From contig JAOTOL010001616.1 in assembly GCA_034440575.1 (NCBI GenBank), forward strand, positions 620,001-684,000: 64,000 bases of DNA. The letters are read 5' to 3'. Of the stretch, positions 45,946 to 57,860 are shown one piece after another. Both the position numbers and the translations under genes were made by a program. Position 1 is the first letter of the stretch. The number at the start of each line of letters is the position of its first letter. The notes beneath the pieces are model-generated. The model saw only the letters and a program-made list of their open reading frames with translations. It searched no databases and was not told where the DNA came from. Source of the DNA: Imbricaverruca yamaguchii. Taxonomy: Eukaryota > Arthropoda > Thecostraca > Neoverrucidae.

Positions 45946-48900
45946 TGCCTCCCCTCCGGAGATGGCCAGATGGTCGATGGAGGATAACATCTCACCTCTG
46001 TCTCTCAGTGGAGCCGTTTGTACAACCGACGGTGCTCTCAGGGTGTAAATAATTAACAGCTGGCCGTGTACCGGTATGTTACGATTCAGCCAACACATGA
46101 TGGGCGTTTGGCGATGGTCTGTACACCGGCAATACGCGGCTTAACTAGCCGAACAGATTCAATGTGGTGCGCTGTGCAGTGACATAAAAACACGAACTTG
46201 GACCATTTGTTCGTTGTTTTGTTCCATTTCTCAGTAGGTGGCAGGTACACTACCTATCCTCTGTTCAGCGGCCGATATATTAAGAACACTGCTGATGCTG
46301 TTGCGTACGTGGTGCACCACAAGACCACGGAGCGTCACGGCAGATTCGCAGCAAAGGGCACCGCTGGCTCTCAGCGGAAGGACCACACAAAGAAGCGACG
46401 ATATATGAGCTGCGGTGAACAACTTCCTGTTCGTGTACAGCTGCGTGACTGCTGTCCGTCCGTATCTTGCTATGTCGCAACGACACATTCCATACGTATC
46501 AAAATTATCATAAATCGGAAAGTCATTTTTAGTACAGCTCTGCCGCGCCTGCAAGGGTTCGATTATATGCGATTCGTATCAAGCATGTATTTGGGCGACC
46601 GCCACTGGCCTAATACAATCAGTCACAAAAAGCATCAAATCTGATGTTTGCGGTCGAAACAGCAACGCATAGGGATATCGCAATGTTTGTGGCAAAAGAG
46701 ATATATAAAAGCACTGTTGTTCGCTCATCGATATAATTGAATGACATTATCTCCAGAAATATTGACGTATACTGCAACGAACTTATGACATTTATTGAAT
46801 GCTGGACATCGGAATGACGACAGGAGGAAACAATTAGGGGAGGGAGAGCGAGACCTTGGGAGCATGTTTTCCGCTTGGAAAAAATGTGGAACTACTTCGG
46901 CCGGAATGACGCCTCATCATGAATGTTGGGGGCACCCCTTCGCCGAAAGGATTCTTAACCAAAGACTGAGGAAAAGCGCCCCTGTGAGACGAAAAGGCAT
47001 CTTTCATTATGCTCGAGTGCATCCCCTCGCCTCCCGCTGAACGAATGTTTCCACTGAAGGTGCCTCTGAGACAATCCGCCACCCCGATGCAAATTCCTGG
47101 ACGCGCCTCTACATAGCGATAGCTTACTGCATTCTGGTGTGCCCCTTCAATCGTTTCGAAAAAGCTACAGCCCTGCTGCCGCCTGTGCCGTTGGGGGAGG
47201 GGTGACGACCTGCCCTCCTGCAATGCCGTCGTCTCGGCATTGTTTACACGAAGGCGAGGGGTGGGCCGCCGGAGGAGGGGGCGGGGCGGCCGGCGGGTTT
47301 ACCGTCGGGCTCAGGGGTGTGGCTGACCGGGCGGCGGCCTCGGGTCTCAGGCGCGCGACTTTCACGAGGGCGGGGCTCTGGGGTCGCCGTTATCGCCGCT
47401 GAAGTTCAATGGCGTGCAAGTGCTGACCGTGTTCCGGTGTGCACGACTGCTGAACGCACCACGACTACCAAAGCCAAACGTTGCAAAGTTTTCGGAACAG
47501 CAAAGTTTTTTGTTTTTCGTGGCGCTACCGGTTTCATTAATCGGCCACTTCGTCTGTATGCTAGCCGTAGTGTATTTAATGGGCCTTTCGCTGAGATTAG
47601 CGTCCATCGATGTCTCCCCATTGCGGGACATCAGCACGTGCGATACGATCGCAATCCACGTGTCGTGATCGCAAGCCCATCACGAGACGTCCACTGTCTA
47701 GCTGTGGCGATGGTGTCGCCATCTGCTTAGGTGATTAAACAACAAATAAGGAAAATATAGTACAATATTTGAGCGGCAAAGCTCTTTCTACCATCGTGAC
47801 AAGGTCACAGGTAGATGCTCTATCACTATATTAACAGAGTGGTTTAAGTAATAATTTCATGATTATACCTTCGAAGTCACAACCACAATCAACTAAAATA
47901 GTGTGCTGAAGCCTATTCATTTATACGTATTCTGCTTTGAAGAGCTGACAAAAACGCCTTCCATCAGACTCCACCGCAGCCTACTTTGCGTAGAAAAGTG
48001 GGTTTTTCTTACTGGGTAGTTTATTTCTGGAGGAGAACGAGGGGATTCCTTTTTAATGACAAAGGCGTTTTGCGTACACTTCGGCGCACGAAGGGATCTT
48101 CAGAACTTATTGTTGCGAAGCGAGGTCGGCCCGACCAGACCATGGTCGGCTCGGGTACCGCAGAGCAGTTTTGGCCAGATGGTTTCGACTTAGATTTCCT
48201 ATTTTCATATTACCCATATTATTAATACTTTTCAGTATTTTCCACAAAAAAAAGTTCCACAGCATTGAACAACTTCACCATCATGCGTGACCTTATGGGT
48301 CGAACTTTCACATCTGATCAGTGCAAGTAGCTTGATGTCAATATCGGGATCACGCATGAAGAAACAACGATGCATTTTAATTGCACCACCAACGTGTGAT
48401 GGGACATCTATTGGACCTTGCATAGGCGACAGAACATGTGGATTTAATGGGTGCGGGTGGGCTGGGGAGGCATCAAACAGATTTTGGATGGAGTAATTCC
48501 AGTCAATACCATTGGGTCAACGTTAAATTTCCATATTTAAAGGAAAAACGTCATGTCCCGGTCCCTCCCCTCGTGCCACTCGTGGGAGTAAACAGAGCAG
48601 CGCTACTGAATCACAGATACTAACTGGCAACCGAAGATATTGGCAAGACACAATGGACTATGAACACCACTTCTTGATTATGGCATCAAAATTCATATTG
48701 TGCGAACTGGTTGGAAGTGTGGTAGTGATCACGGTGTTTCTGTACATATTTTGGCACCTCCACTGTCTTCTCGAGAAAATCTTTGGTGACACCGGTGAAC
48801 CCCCATCTCAACACTCCGTGCCACGAAATTCTGTAATCGCCCTGAATCGGTACCGCTTCCACCCATTCCAGACAAATTAATGACATTGCCCCTGAATAAA

Positions 48901-50344
48901 TAACAACACATTTTCCCCGAAAAAAGTTGTGGCCGTGAAATACTGGAAGCTGGCCTGAAATCGCCCTACCGCCGCTCTTCGTGACATATTTCCGAGGACG
49001 TCCTCCTAATCCGCTCCTTTCATTCCTAAAATAAACTCCAAATTGCCCCCCACCGTAGGGAACTTCCCTGGATTTTCCGCTCCGCCCTCTCCCCACTTCA
49101 ACACAATCCCCGGGTAACGCCCCCCGAAGCAGCATCTCTACCACCCCTAAAAATCCTAACGACACATTTGAAGCAGCATCGATGTTTCCAGACACAAAAT
49201 CATTGATGCAACCCACAATCGACACCACCCCACTGTCCGTGCAGACACCTGGTAGTGCCCATCGGTTGATTTTTAACTGGCGCTTTCATTGCCATTTCCC
49301 TATCCCATCCTTACCCCGGAGAACATGCGCATGACTATTCACAAATCACTTGTGTGGTTTAAGTCCCTTAGCGGGCAATTCATGTCAGCATGCGACCATG
49401 GACGTAACGTTGAAACCGTGACGCAACGTTAGAGAATGACTGGTGTGGCAGCTGCCATATCTACTCTATGGATCGGCACGGGAGAAATTCTTATCGACAC
49501 ACGTGCCTGAGAGAAATTCCTGGCAGCGGTACTAGATGCTATCCCCTGCTCCTGTGCACAAGAGCTGGCTCTGGTTGTCATCAATTAGCGACCACGCTGG
49601 TGGCATCGAACACCTTAACTCAAGTTGATTGGGTCTGAAGTGAAACTCAACTCGCCTGAGTTGGGGAGCGTTCCCCCTGCTGCTGCGAAAACTACCTGAT
49701 GTAGCGGATTGAAACTTAAACAAATCGATAGTCTGATAAAATTGAGCCGATGGCGTTAAAAGTTTGATCCCAGGGTCAAAGTCATAGGTCCACTGTCATA
49801 GGTGAGATCGGAGATAACATGTGACATCGCTCATTTTCTTCGTAAATGCGCATTTGGGAACTACTCCTGAATGGATATTGAGGTGCATGCAGCGAGATCA
49901 TGACTATCCACAAATTGCTCGTTTTTTACTATTGGTCAAAGAGGGGCGTGTCATATCATGAGGTCAGCTTTCACCTTCCACTTCATTCACTATGAGGCAT
50001 CCCTGTATGGCCATTTCAAGGATTGTTTTTAATGCACTGGATGTTTGAACTACTGAACATGTATATTTGAGCTATAAACTGTTTCCAAATTAGGACAGGA
50101 ATCATATCGGAGGACGTAAACAATGTATGGCTCAATTCTATAACTTTTAAACGACACACTGTGTGTTGACTCGTAGCTGTGGAAGACTGAGTTGTAAACT
50201 TCTTTTTATAATGTGTATGCCATAACACCTACCTTGGCGTCAAACGAGGCCATGCAAAATCACCATAACTTGCATACTACTCAAAAGTTCAGACTGATTG
50301 AATTACTACACAACTTTCCGGGATAGTTTCAACGAAAAGCCAAA
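45946..50344. other. Intron 2 unique sequence, no gene supported
   Basis: Over 4 kb of mixed, partly AT-rich sequence with a GC-rich patch at 47200-47400. ORFs of up to 180 codons (for example 48686-49228, minus) are unrecognised and have no conserved motifs that I can name. Confidence 0.4.
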
Positions 50345-51230
50345 GCATCGGCACAGCAAGTCAGCATATTTGTTGCCGATGGTCAGGCCCTGATCTGCGA
50401 TCCTCAGCCGACGGGACGAACGTCAAGAACCGGTCAACATTCCTTGCCGTCCCAGAGATCCCCTGCATCAGATACTGCGCCATTCCTTGCATACTTCTGA
50501 GCTGGACGGTCGGATGTGCCCTCCTCTGTTCCTCCCGGCGACCGCTGTACACCCCCACCTTCCACATGCAGGGACGCTGGAGGCATTAGCCAACGTCCGG
50601 ACGAGTATGCCGTATTGTTCGGTTTGTTTGGCGGGCGTGCCCTGAACGCTCACCTTCCTCTGAACCGTATCAAGCGCTCATCTACGGTCACACACTAGGG
50701 GGCGCTGAAATTGCGTCGTAGGCGTTCGTCGAAGGTTCTAAACAGGTCAGGGACTATGCTGAAGTTGCCAGCTTTCCGGCGCACACCATGTGTCACTTTG
50801 TCGTCCATTGAGATGTGTCTCACGATTGCTGCGTATGTTGAGATGTGCCCCATCGTCGCTTCGAACACTATCGGGCCGTTTGTCGGGTCGAAAAGCTGTT
50901 GTGCAGTCAGCTTCTGGTAAAATGAACACAGAATGCTCAGGCTCAGGAGTGAGTACATTTCTTCTTGCGTCACTGGTAGGTAGCTACACATCGTGCTACT
51001 TTGGAAGCTTTCGCTGGAGATTGACTGGATCTTAGCCCATTCTCTTTCAAACGCTGCGTTGGTCTTCTCGCAGACATCGGCGACTATTTTCCCGGTGGTG
51101 AACAACTTGAACGCATCAACCGCGTCAGCCACGTCGCAGACTTCACCGCAAACGCCGTCGCGCTCCGTTAAAACGCTTGTCGGCGACGCCGGGCTGACTG
51201 GCCTCATCGACCACTAAGCCTTAATCACAC
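50345..51230 (-). pseudogene. piggyBac-type transposase pseudogene
   Basis: On the minus strand, 51207-50695 gives a 170-codon ORF. It includes DAFKLFTTGKIVADVCEKTN, PVTQEEMYSLLSLSILCSFY and VRHISMDDKVT, then PDLFRTFDERLRRNF, the N-terminal half of the DDE_Tnp_1_7 (piggyBac) domain. After an in-frame stop the same frame continues CVTVDERLIRFRGR, which contains the family's conserved catalytic-region DE..V/I.F.GR motif. In another frame TPAKQTEQYGILVRTLANAS and MAQYLMQGISGTARNVDRFL follow, matching KP.KYGIK and the GRNV..D.FFTS region, and then ADQGLTIGNKYA. Stops and at least two frameshifts show it is dead. The C-terminus and terminal repeats were not found. It lies antisense inside intron 2, and a mini-SINE sits just upstream of its 5' end. 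Confidence 0.8.
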
Positions 51231-51272
51231 CCCGAGGTCGGGCTGACTGGTGTCGACCACTTAGCCTCTACC

Positions 51273-51326
51273 ATGGGCGCAACATGACCAGTGTAGTCGA
51301 TGCGCCCTAAAGCCCTAATAACTAAC
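51273..51326 (+). mobile_element. Mini-SINE copy D (54 bp) with 11-bp target-site duplication
   Basis: Starts ATGGGCGCAACATGACC and ends CCTAATAACTAAC. TAGCCTCTACC flanks it exactly on both sides (51262-51272 and 51327-51337). Its length and both ends are identical to those of the copy at 10940. GGGCGC and GCGCCC again bracket a hairpin loop. Confidence 0.82.
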
Positions 51327-51337
51327 TAGCCTCTACC

Positions 51338-52237
51338 GCTCCGCGTCAAAAAAAAAAAGCAGTCCTACATTCGTTATTCTAGTTAATATATTATATCGGT
51401 AGCGTGTGAAATGTTTGCATGCTTTGATGCCGATGGACCTAAAACTGGCAATACAGTTGTTTTTCTAGGAAGCGAGATCAGCAAGGTACAGCAGGATTCC
51501 TCTAGATTTTCCTTTGTCTACGTCATTTTGCATAGGAAAATAGTGTCAGGGAGAAAGAAGGTAACATCTACTCCAGAAAGTGTTTAGTTTTGGATTTACG
51601 AAGTCATGTTCCCTACAATAATGGTTGTTGAACATTACGCTGCCTCCACACATGGAAAACAAGTATTTCTGCCCGTTCTTAAAAATCGCATTGATGGCAT
51701 TTATCGCGGAATATGGTGAAGTTCGAAGCCAAAATCATAATACAAATTGGATTCTGATTCTGATGTTGGTACCTGATTATTAGATGCATCGAAGAGTAGC
51801 TCGCGGATCATTGGACAATGAATGAATCAAATCATAATACACTAAATTGTGGTGTTTCCTTGGATTGACTATGTCGGGAGAAGTTAAGTCTTAGTTTAGA
51901 TTTTACGAAGTATTCGCAACCATGATGCTCTTGTTTGTGCATATGTCTTGCAGTACAAATATTTTTGATAAAAGAAGCTTTATGTTCAATTCGTGTTTCG
52001 ATAATGGACAAGGCCTTCGTATACTATGTGCATTACGTACAAGATTTTAATTTAAGAGAAAAACCGCTATGAAACCAGCGTATACGCAAGAAAACATGTA
52101 TTACGACACCGGTGTTTTGATGGGGCTTCAGTGCATATTGATCCGATGGGTCCCTATCTGGCTTGATCTTCGCAAACAGGCCGGGCCCGGGCCTCCGTCC
52201 CGAAATGTGCGGTGTCTGCCATCTGTACCCAGGCCAT
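51338..52237. other. AT-rich intron sequence, possible diverged duplication
   Basis: The words TTTAGTTTTGGATTTACGAA (about 51586) and TTAGTTTAGATTTTACGAAG (about 51891) begin two weakly similar segments. No coding. Confidence 0.4.
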
Positions 52238-53015
52238 TGCCAGACGTGGGCCATCTGTCGACTGTGGCGGTACACCCTCCAGCAGACGTGGGCCATCTGT
52301 CGACTGTGGCGGTACACCCTCCAGCAGACGTGGGCCATCTGTCGACTGTGGCGGTACACCCTCCAGCAGACGTGGGCCATCTGTCGACTGTGGCGGTACA
52401 CCCTCCAGCAGACGTGGGCCATCTGTCGACTGTGGCGGTACACCCTCCAGCAGACGTGGGCCATCTGTCGACTGTGGCGGTACACCCTCCAACAGACGTG
52501 GGCCATCTGTCGACTGTGGCGGTACACCCTCCAGCAGACGTGGGCCATCTGTCGACTGTGGCGGTACACCCTCCAGCAGACGTGGGCCATCTGTCGACTG
52601 TGGCGGTACACCCTCCAGCAGACGTGGGCCATCTGTCGACTGTGGCGGTACACCCTCCAGCAGACGTGGGCCATCTGTCGACTGTGGCGGTACACCCTCC
52701 AGCAGACGTGGGCCATCTGTCGACTGTGGCGGTACACCCTCCAGCAGACGTGGGCCATCTGTCGACTGTGGCGGTACACCCTCCAGCAGACGTGGGCCAT
52801 CTGTCGACTGTGGCGGTACACCCTCCAGCGACGTGGGCGCCTCCAGCAGACGTGGGCCATATGTCGACTGTGGCGGTACACCCTCCAGCAGACGTGGGCC
52901 ATCTGTCGACTGTGGCGGTACACCCTCCAGCAGACGTGGGCCATCTGTCGACTGTGGCGGTACACCCTCCAGCAGACGTGGGCCATCTGTCGACTGTGGC
53001 GGTACACCCTCCAGC
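52238..53015. repeat. 42-bp minisatellite, about 18 units
   Basis: Unit GACGTGGGCCATCTGTCGAC then TGTGGCGGTACACCCTCCAG and CA; nearly identical units, one disrupted at about 52828-52850. All six frames are open, giving several ORFs over 300 codons that are artefacts. Confidence 0.97.
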
Positions 53016-53389
53016 AGTCGGCCGCTGGTCTGCCCGGCCGCCGTGTCGTCTCCGCCCCGCCGGACCGGAAGAGCCGGCTTGCGGCACACGCAGATAACGA
53101 GCGGCGGATACACGGCCGGTGGGAAATCGGCCAGTTGCCGGCCACGTGCTCTCTCACCGCCTGCGCCGCTGAGCTGGAGGTGTGTGTGTGTGGGGGGTGG
53201 CGGTGGGGGACGGGCGGGTCGCCGCGTGCTCAGACAGCCTGGCGGGGCACAGCCCACGCGATCCTCTCTGCACCGGATCGGTCCACTTTCAGTCAGTCGG
53301 CGTGACCCGAACGGTGAATGGCCGGCGGACTTTCGCCGTCAGCCCGGGTGGGTCGAGTTCGAGGCGAGTTCGAGGCGTTCTCGCGGGCC
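53016..53389. other. GC-rich spacer between arrays, no gene seen
   Basis: Contains a short GT/G-rich tract (53178-53216). Confidence 0.45.
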
Positions 53390-54065
53390 GGCCGGACGGG
53401 AGCCGGTGGTCGGACGGGAGCCGGTGGGTGGCCGGGGGTGGGTGGCCGGGCAGGAGCCGGTGGCCGGACGGGAGCCGGTGGGTGGCCGGGAGCCGGTGGG
53501 TGGCCGGGCAGGAGCCGGTGGGTGGACGGGAGCCGGTGGGTGGACGGGAGCCGGTGGGTGGCCGGGCAGGAGCCGGTGGGTGGACGGGAGCCGGTGGGTG
53601 GACGGGAGCGGTGTGTGGACGGGCAGGAGCCGATGGGCGGCCGGACGGGAGCCGGTGGGTGGCCGGGAGCCGGTGGGTGGCCGGACGGGAGCCGGTGGGT
53701 GGCGGGGCGGGGGTGGCCGGTGGTGGCGGAGCCGGTGGGGCGGGGGAGCCGATGGGCGGCCGGACGGGAGCCGGTGGGTGGCCGGGAGCCGGTGGGTGGC
53801 CGGGCGGGAGCCGGTGGGTGGCCGGGAGCCGGTGGGTGGCCGGGCAGGAGCCGGTGGGTGGCCGGACGGGAGCCGGTGGGTGGCCGGGAGCCGGTGGGTG
53901 GCCGGGCGGGAGCCGGTGGGTGGCCGGGAGCCGGTGGGTGGCCGGGCAGGAGCCGGTGGGTGGCGGGAGCCGGTGGCCGGGCGGGAGCCGGTGGGTGGCC
54001 GGGCGGGAGCCGGTGGGTGGCCGGACAGGAGCCGGTGGGTGGACGGGAGCCGGTGGGTGGCGTCG
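53390..54065. repeat. GC-rich 18-22-bp minisatellite (GAGCCGGTGGGTGGCCGG)
   Basis: Units of GAGCCGGTGGGTGGCCGG, GGACG and GGCAG spacers alternate in a higher-order pattern; about 30 units. Confidence 0.95.
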
Positions 54066-55244
54066 GATCGCCGCCTCGGCCGGGTGTGCCGAGGTGTCGA
54101 AGCAGCGGCGACAGTGACGTCCGGTCGTGACAGCTGTCACACCGATGTCACTGCTGTCACGTGACCAGCTTACGGATGTCCTCGTCGATATCACGACATC
54201 GGCGCCAAGGTGTGGCAGGTGGACAGAGCAGCGTGGGCTGGGAAGGCGGTGCAGGCAGTGGTGCGGGGTTATGCCCCGACATTTGTGTGATCGGCGCCAG
54301 TGGAAACTGGGTGCAGGCAGTCGTGCAAGTTCTGTTTCCAATTCTCCTGCGATCGACGCGACTGATACGGTTGTGGTGGAAGTTGAAATGAAAGTTAAAG
54401 TACGCGGCGTAGCATGATCATGTACTTGAGACTACGGGGACGCGTGGTTAAGGTTTCATTTGGAACACATACAGTGTGGAACCCCAGTAGTGAGACCACT
54501 GGTGATCTCTTTCCATGCTTCTATCCATGATTACGACCTGCAAAACACCCAACATCCATTTTGGAATATTTGCTATAGTTGTGGTTGTAACCATAGCTCT
54601 TTCCCAATTGATAGATCACCTTTTCAATTTTCTGAGTGACGTGGGAGAGACTGAACCAAGTCCCGTTAATTTATTGAGATATATAGCGCGTGCAGACCTT
54701 GTATGCTTTTCGGAGACCACACCACCATCACTCCCGACTGGCAAATCTTAACATGGCCTTCCTGGCCGTGGTGCCAAGAACTACCGACGAGTTTCACTAA
54801 TCACGGTTTTACAGCTGCTCAAGAGGAAACATTGCTCGTGATGACTTTGCAAAGAGCGATAACCAGTGAGATGGACACAATTTCCGGGAAGGTAGCCCCT
54901 TATTAAGTAACCGAACCATCGCGCTCATGATGCCACGTGAGAAAATGCAGCAAAAAGAGGAAAACGTGAAAAGCGAGGGAAATTTCCCCACATTATATCC
55001 GCTGTGTGAACGCGAGGCTTCACTCGGCGCACGATGGTGGATCAATGGGAGTAGGCTCGTGGGACTTCCCCAGCCTGTAATCATGCTCGGTCAGTTGATT
55101 AAACCTTAGTTAGTTTATCGGCATGGATCACTCAGAATAAACTATCATCCCCGGTGGATTCAAGTACCGGGTGTGGGATTCAATCGTGGATTCAAGAATA
55201 CGTCTGTCCACCACCAAAAGTCACGATCCGACGGGCACCATGTT
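54066..55244. other. Intron 2 unique sequence, no gene seen
   Basis: Short unrecognised ORFs only. Confidence 0.45.
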
Positions 55245-55700
55245 GGCCGTGTTGCGTGGCCTCGTGGACTGTCATTGACAGACGGCAACCACCCGACTCT
55301 GTGCTGCGGGGCCTCGTGGACTGTCATTGACAGACGGCAACCACCCGACTCTGTGCTGCGGGGCCTCGTGGACTGTCATTGCCAGACGGCAACCACCCGA
55401 CTCTGTGCTGTTTGGCCTCGTGGACTGTCATTGCCAGACGGCAACCACCCGACTCTGTGCTGCGGGACCTGGCGGACTGTCATTGCCAGACAGCAACCAC
55501 CCGACTCTGTGCTGTGGGGCCTGGTGGACTGTCATTGACAGACGGCAACCACCCGACTCTGTGCTGCGGGGCCTGGTGGACTGTCATTGACAGACGGCAA
55601 CCACCCGACTCTGTGCTGTGGGGCCTGGTGGACTGACATTGCCAGACGGCAACCACCCGACTCTGTGCTGTGGGGCCTGGTGGACTGTCATTACCAGACG
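55245..55700. repeat. 52-bp minisatellite, about nine units
   Basis: Unit CTCGTGGACTGTCATTGACA then GACGGCAACCACCCGACTCT and GTGCTGCGGGGC, with GACAGAC and GCCAGAC subtypes. Confidence 0.95.
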
Positions 55701-56059
55701 GTCGCCATCCGAGTCTGTTCCGTTGTGCAGCCGCTGCCATTGTGACTCCAGACTCTTCTACTGCGTCTCGACGGGAAGCATTTCTGCACCGAGCGGCGCG
55801 TGGCGGAACCCTCCATAGCCGGAAGGCCCGGCAAAAAGGCTGCCACCCCGACCGACCAGCGAGCACGGCTCGAGGTCAAGGTCGGCCATTCGCCGCCGCC
55901 GCCCGGTCTGTCCGCCGCCGCCTGACCTCTGCGTGTCGCATGAGACCGATGGTGTCAGGACACCGTCACCAGGTGCCGGTGGGCCGAGGTGACGTGAGCG
56001 CCACCACCGGGAGTGTCGTGTAGAGCCTGACAGGCGGTGGTACCGGAACGGGGAGCATT

Positions 56060-56490
56060 TTCTTGTGGTGCCGTGGATAGTGGTGCGGGGCCGGGATCAC
56101 GTTCTGGTGGTGCCGTGGACAGCGGCACAGGGGCGGGATCATGTTCTGGTTGTGCCGAGGACAGTGGTGCAGGGGCTGGATCACGTTCTTGTGGTGCCGT
56201 GGACAGCGGCACAGGGGCGGGATCACGTTCTGGTGGTGCCGTGGACAGCGGCACAGGGGCCGGGATCACGTTCTGGTGGTGCCGTGGACAGCGGCACAGG
56301 GGCGGGATCACGTTCTGGTGGTGTCGAGGACAGTGGTGCAGGGCCGGGATCACGGTGTTATGGTGGTGTCGAGGACAGTGGTGCAGGGCCGGGATCATGT
56401 TCTGGTGGTGCCGTGGACAGTGGCGCAGGGGCGGGATCATGTTCTGGTGGTGCCGATGACAGTGGCGCAGGGCCGGGAGCATGGTGTTAT
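56060..56490. repeat. 42-43-bp minisatellite, about ten units
   Basis: Unit GTTCTGGTGGTGCCGTGGAC then AGCGGCACAGGGGCGGGATC and A(C/T); one-base length differences shift the frames. Confidence 0.93.
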
Positions 56491-57219
56491 AGAGTTGGGG
56501 GCAGTGGCACGGGAACTTTGGTCATGAAGTCAGGCGCAGCTCCCTGGAACTGTGTGGCTGAAGACCGTTGTGGGCAGCGGTTAGTGCAGGAATACGTGGG
56601 AAGCTCGGCTTTCATGTGCTGGGAGAAAATGGCAAAGCATATCCCATTCCAGTTATTTTGAGTGGAGTCAAAGCACACCACAAAAATAAAAGCATAGCAC
56701 TGGTCAACCTGGTCTTGGTGTCAATCAAGACTAGGCACAAAGCATCCCATCAATTTCCACGAGCTGATTGCATTACATTCTGGAGGGGCAATAATTGAGC
56801 CGTCGCTGTATGACCGAAGCAGTCGATGCGCCCCTAAGCCCAAATAACCAACCAATAATTGAGTCGTCAGGGATTCTGGTTGGCACTGTCGTCAATGGAT
56901 CTGGACTGAACATTAAAAGGCAGCTTTTTGGATCTGGGCTGAACATACAAAGGTCGCTTTTAATTGGTCGTGGTTGATAAGCGCTAATGGACTCAGATAT
57001 CGGATTATTGCTCAAACTTGGATGCTACTGCTGCAAGCTGGATCACAAACAACTGTGTCGTGAGGAGTGTTCGCTACATCTCTTCGGCTTGCTGCATACA
57101 TTTAGTATTGCCCAGGTCAGATGCTTCATGGAGCGCGCGTCTCCTCAGCGGACGACGCCTGCTGGGGCCACGTTATCGGCGGGTGTACCAACAGCAGCAG
57201 AACGGGGCGACAGCACGTG
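56491..57219. other. Unique intron sequence holding mini-SINE copy E
   Basis: No coding support; short repeats CTGGACTGAACAT and CTGGGCTGAACAT near 56900-56950. Confidence 0.45.
56805..56852 (+). mobile_element. Mini-SINE copy E (48 bp) with 16-bp target-site duplication
   Basis: Starts GCTGTATGACCGAAGCAGTC and ends AAATAACCAAC. CAATAATTGAGCCGTC (56789-56804) and CAATAATTGAGTCGTC (56853-56868) form the duplication, one mismatch. The 5' end is six bases shorter than in copies A and D. Confidence 0.8.
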
Positions 57220-57860
57220 AACCACGGTGCCGCCGCGACACCACACGCGGCACCACCGCGCGAGGCGGCTGCTGTGCCGACAGCACGTGAGGTGTGGTGT
57301 CGCCGCGACACCCACACGCGGCACCACGCGCAGGCGGCGCCGTGCCGACAGCACGTGAGGTGTGGTGTCGCCGCGACACACGCGGCACCACCGCGCGAGG
57401 CGGCTGCTGTGCCGACAGCACGTGAGGTGTGGTGTCGCCGCACCGCCACACGCGGCACCACCGCGCGAGGCGGCGGCCGTGCCGACAGCACGTGAGGTGT
57501 GGTGTCGCCGCGACACCACACGCGGCACCACCGCGCGAGGCGGCGGCCGTGCCGACAGCACGTGAGGCATGGTGTCGCCGCGGCACCACACGCAACACCA
57601 CACGTGCCACCACCGCGCGAGGCGGCTGCTGTGCCGACAGCACGTGAGGTGTGGTGTCGCCGCGACACACGCGGCACCACCGGCGAGGCGGCGGCTGTGC
57701 CGACAGCACGTGAGGCGTGGTGTCGCCGCGACACCACACGCGGCACCACCGCGCGAGGCGGCGGCTGTGCCGACAGCACGTGAGGCGTGGTGTCGCCGCG
57801 ACACCACACGTGGCACCACCGCGCGAGGCGGCGGCTGTGCCGACAGCACGTGAGGTATCG
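57220..57860. repeat. 70-bp minisatellite, about nine units
   Basis: Unit GTGAGGTGTGGTGTCGCCGC then GACACCACACGCGGCACCAC, CGCGCGAGGCGGC and GCCGACAGCAC. Strongly self-complementary (GTGTCGC against GCGACAC), with several indels between units. Confidence 0.95.

Noticed and set aside
45359..46048. 229-codon ORF with 21-residue CRPNDTCRKRRHDFTNDS repeats
   Set aside because: The Cys/Arg-rich repeat looks like a small domain, but the unit is a 63-bp minisatellite with open frames on the other strand and no conserved domain spacing known to me.
48686..49228. 180-codon minus-strand ORF
   Set aside because: Moderately protein-like, but no recognisable motif, no homology known to me and no exon or element context.
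52212..54164. 650-codon open frame and several other ORFs over 300 codons
   Set aside because: They cover the 42-bp and GC-rich 18-22-bp arrays, are open in several frames on both strands, and carry no splice or domain evidence.
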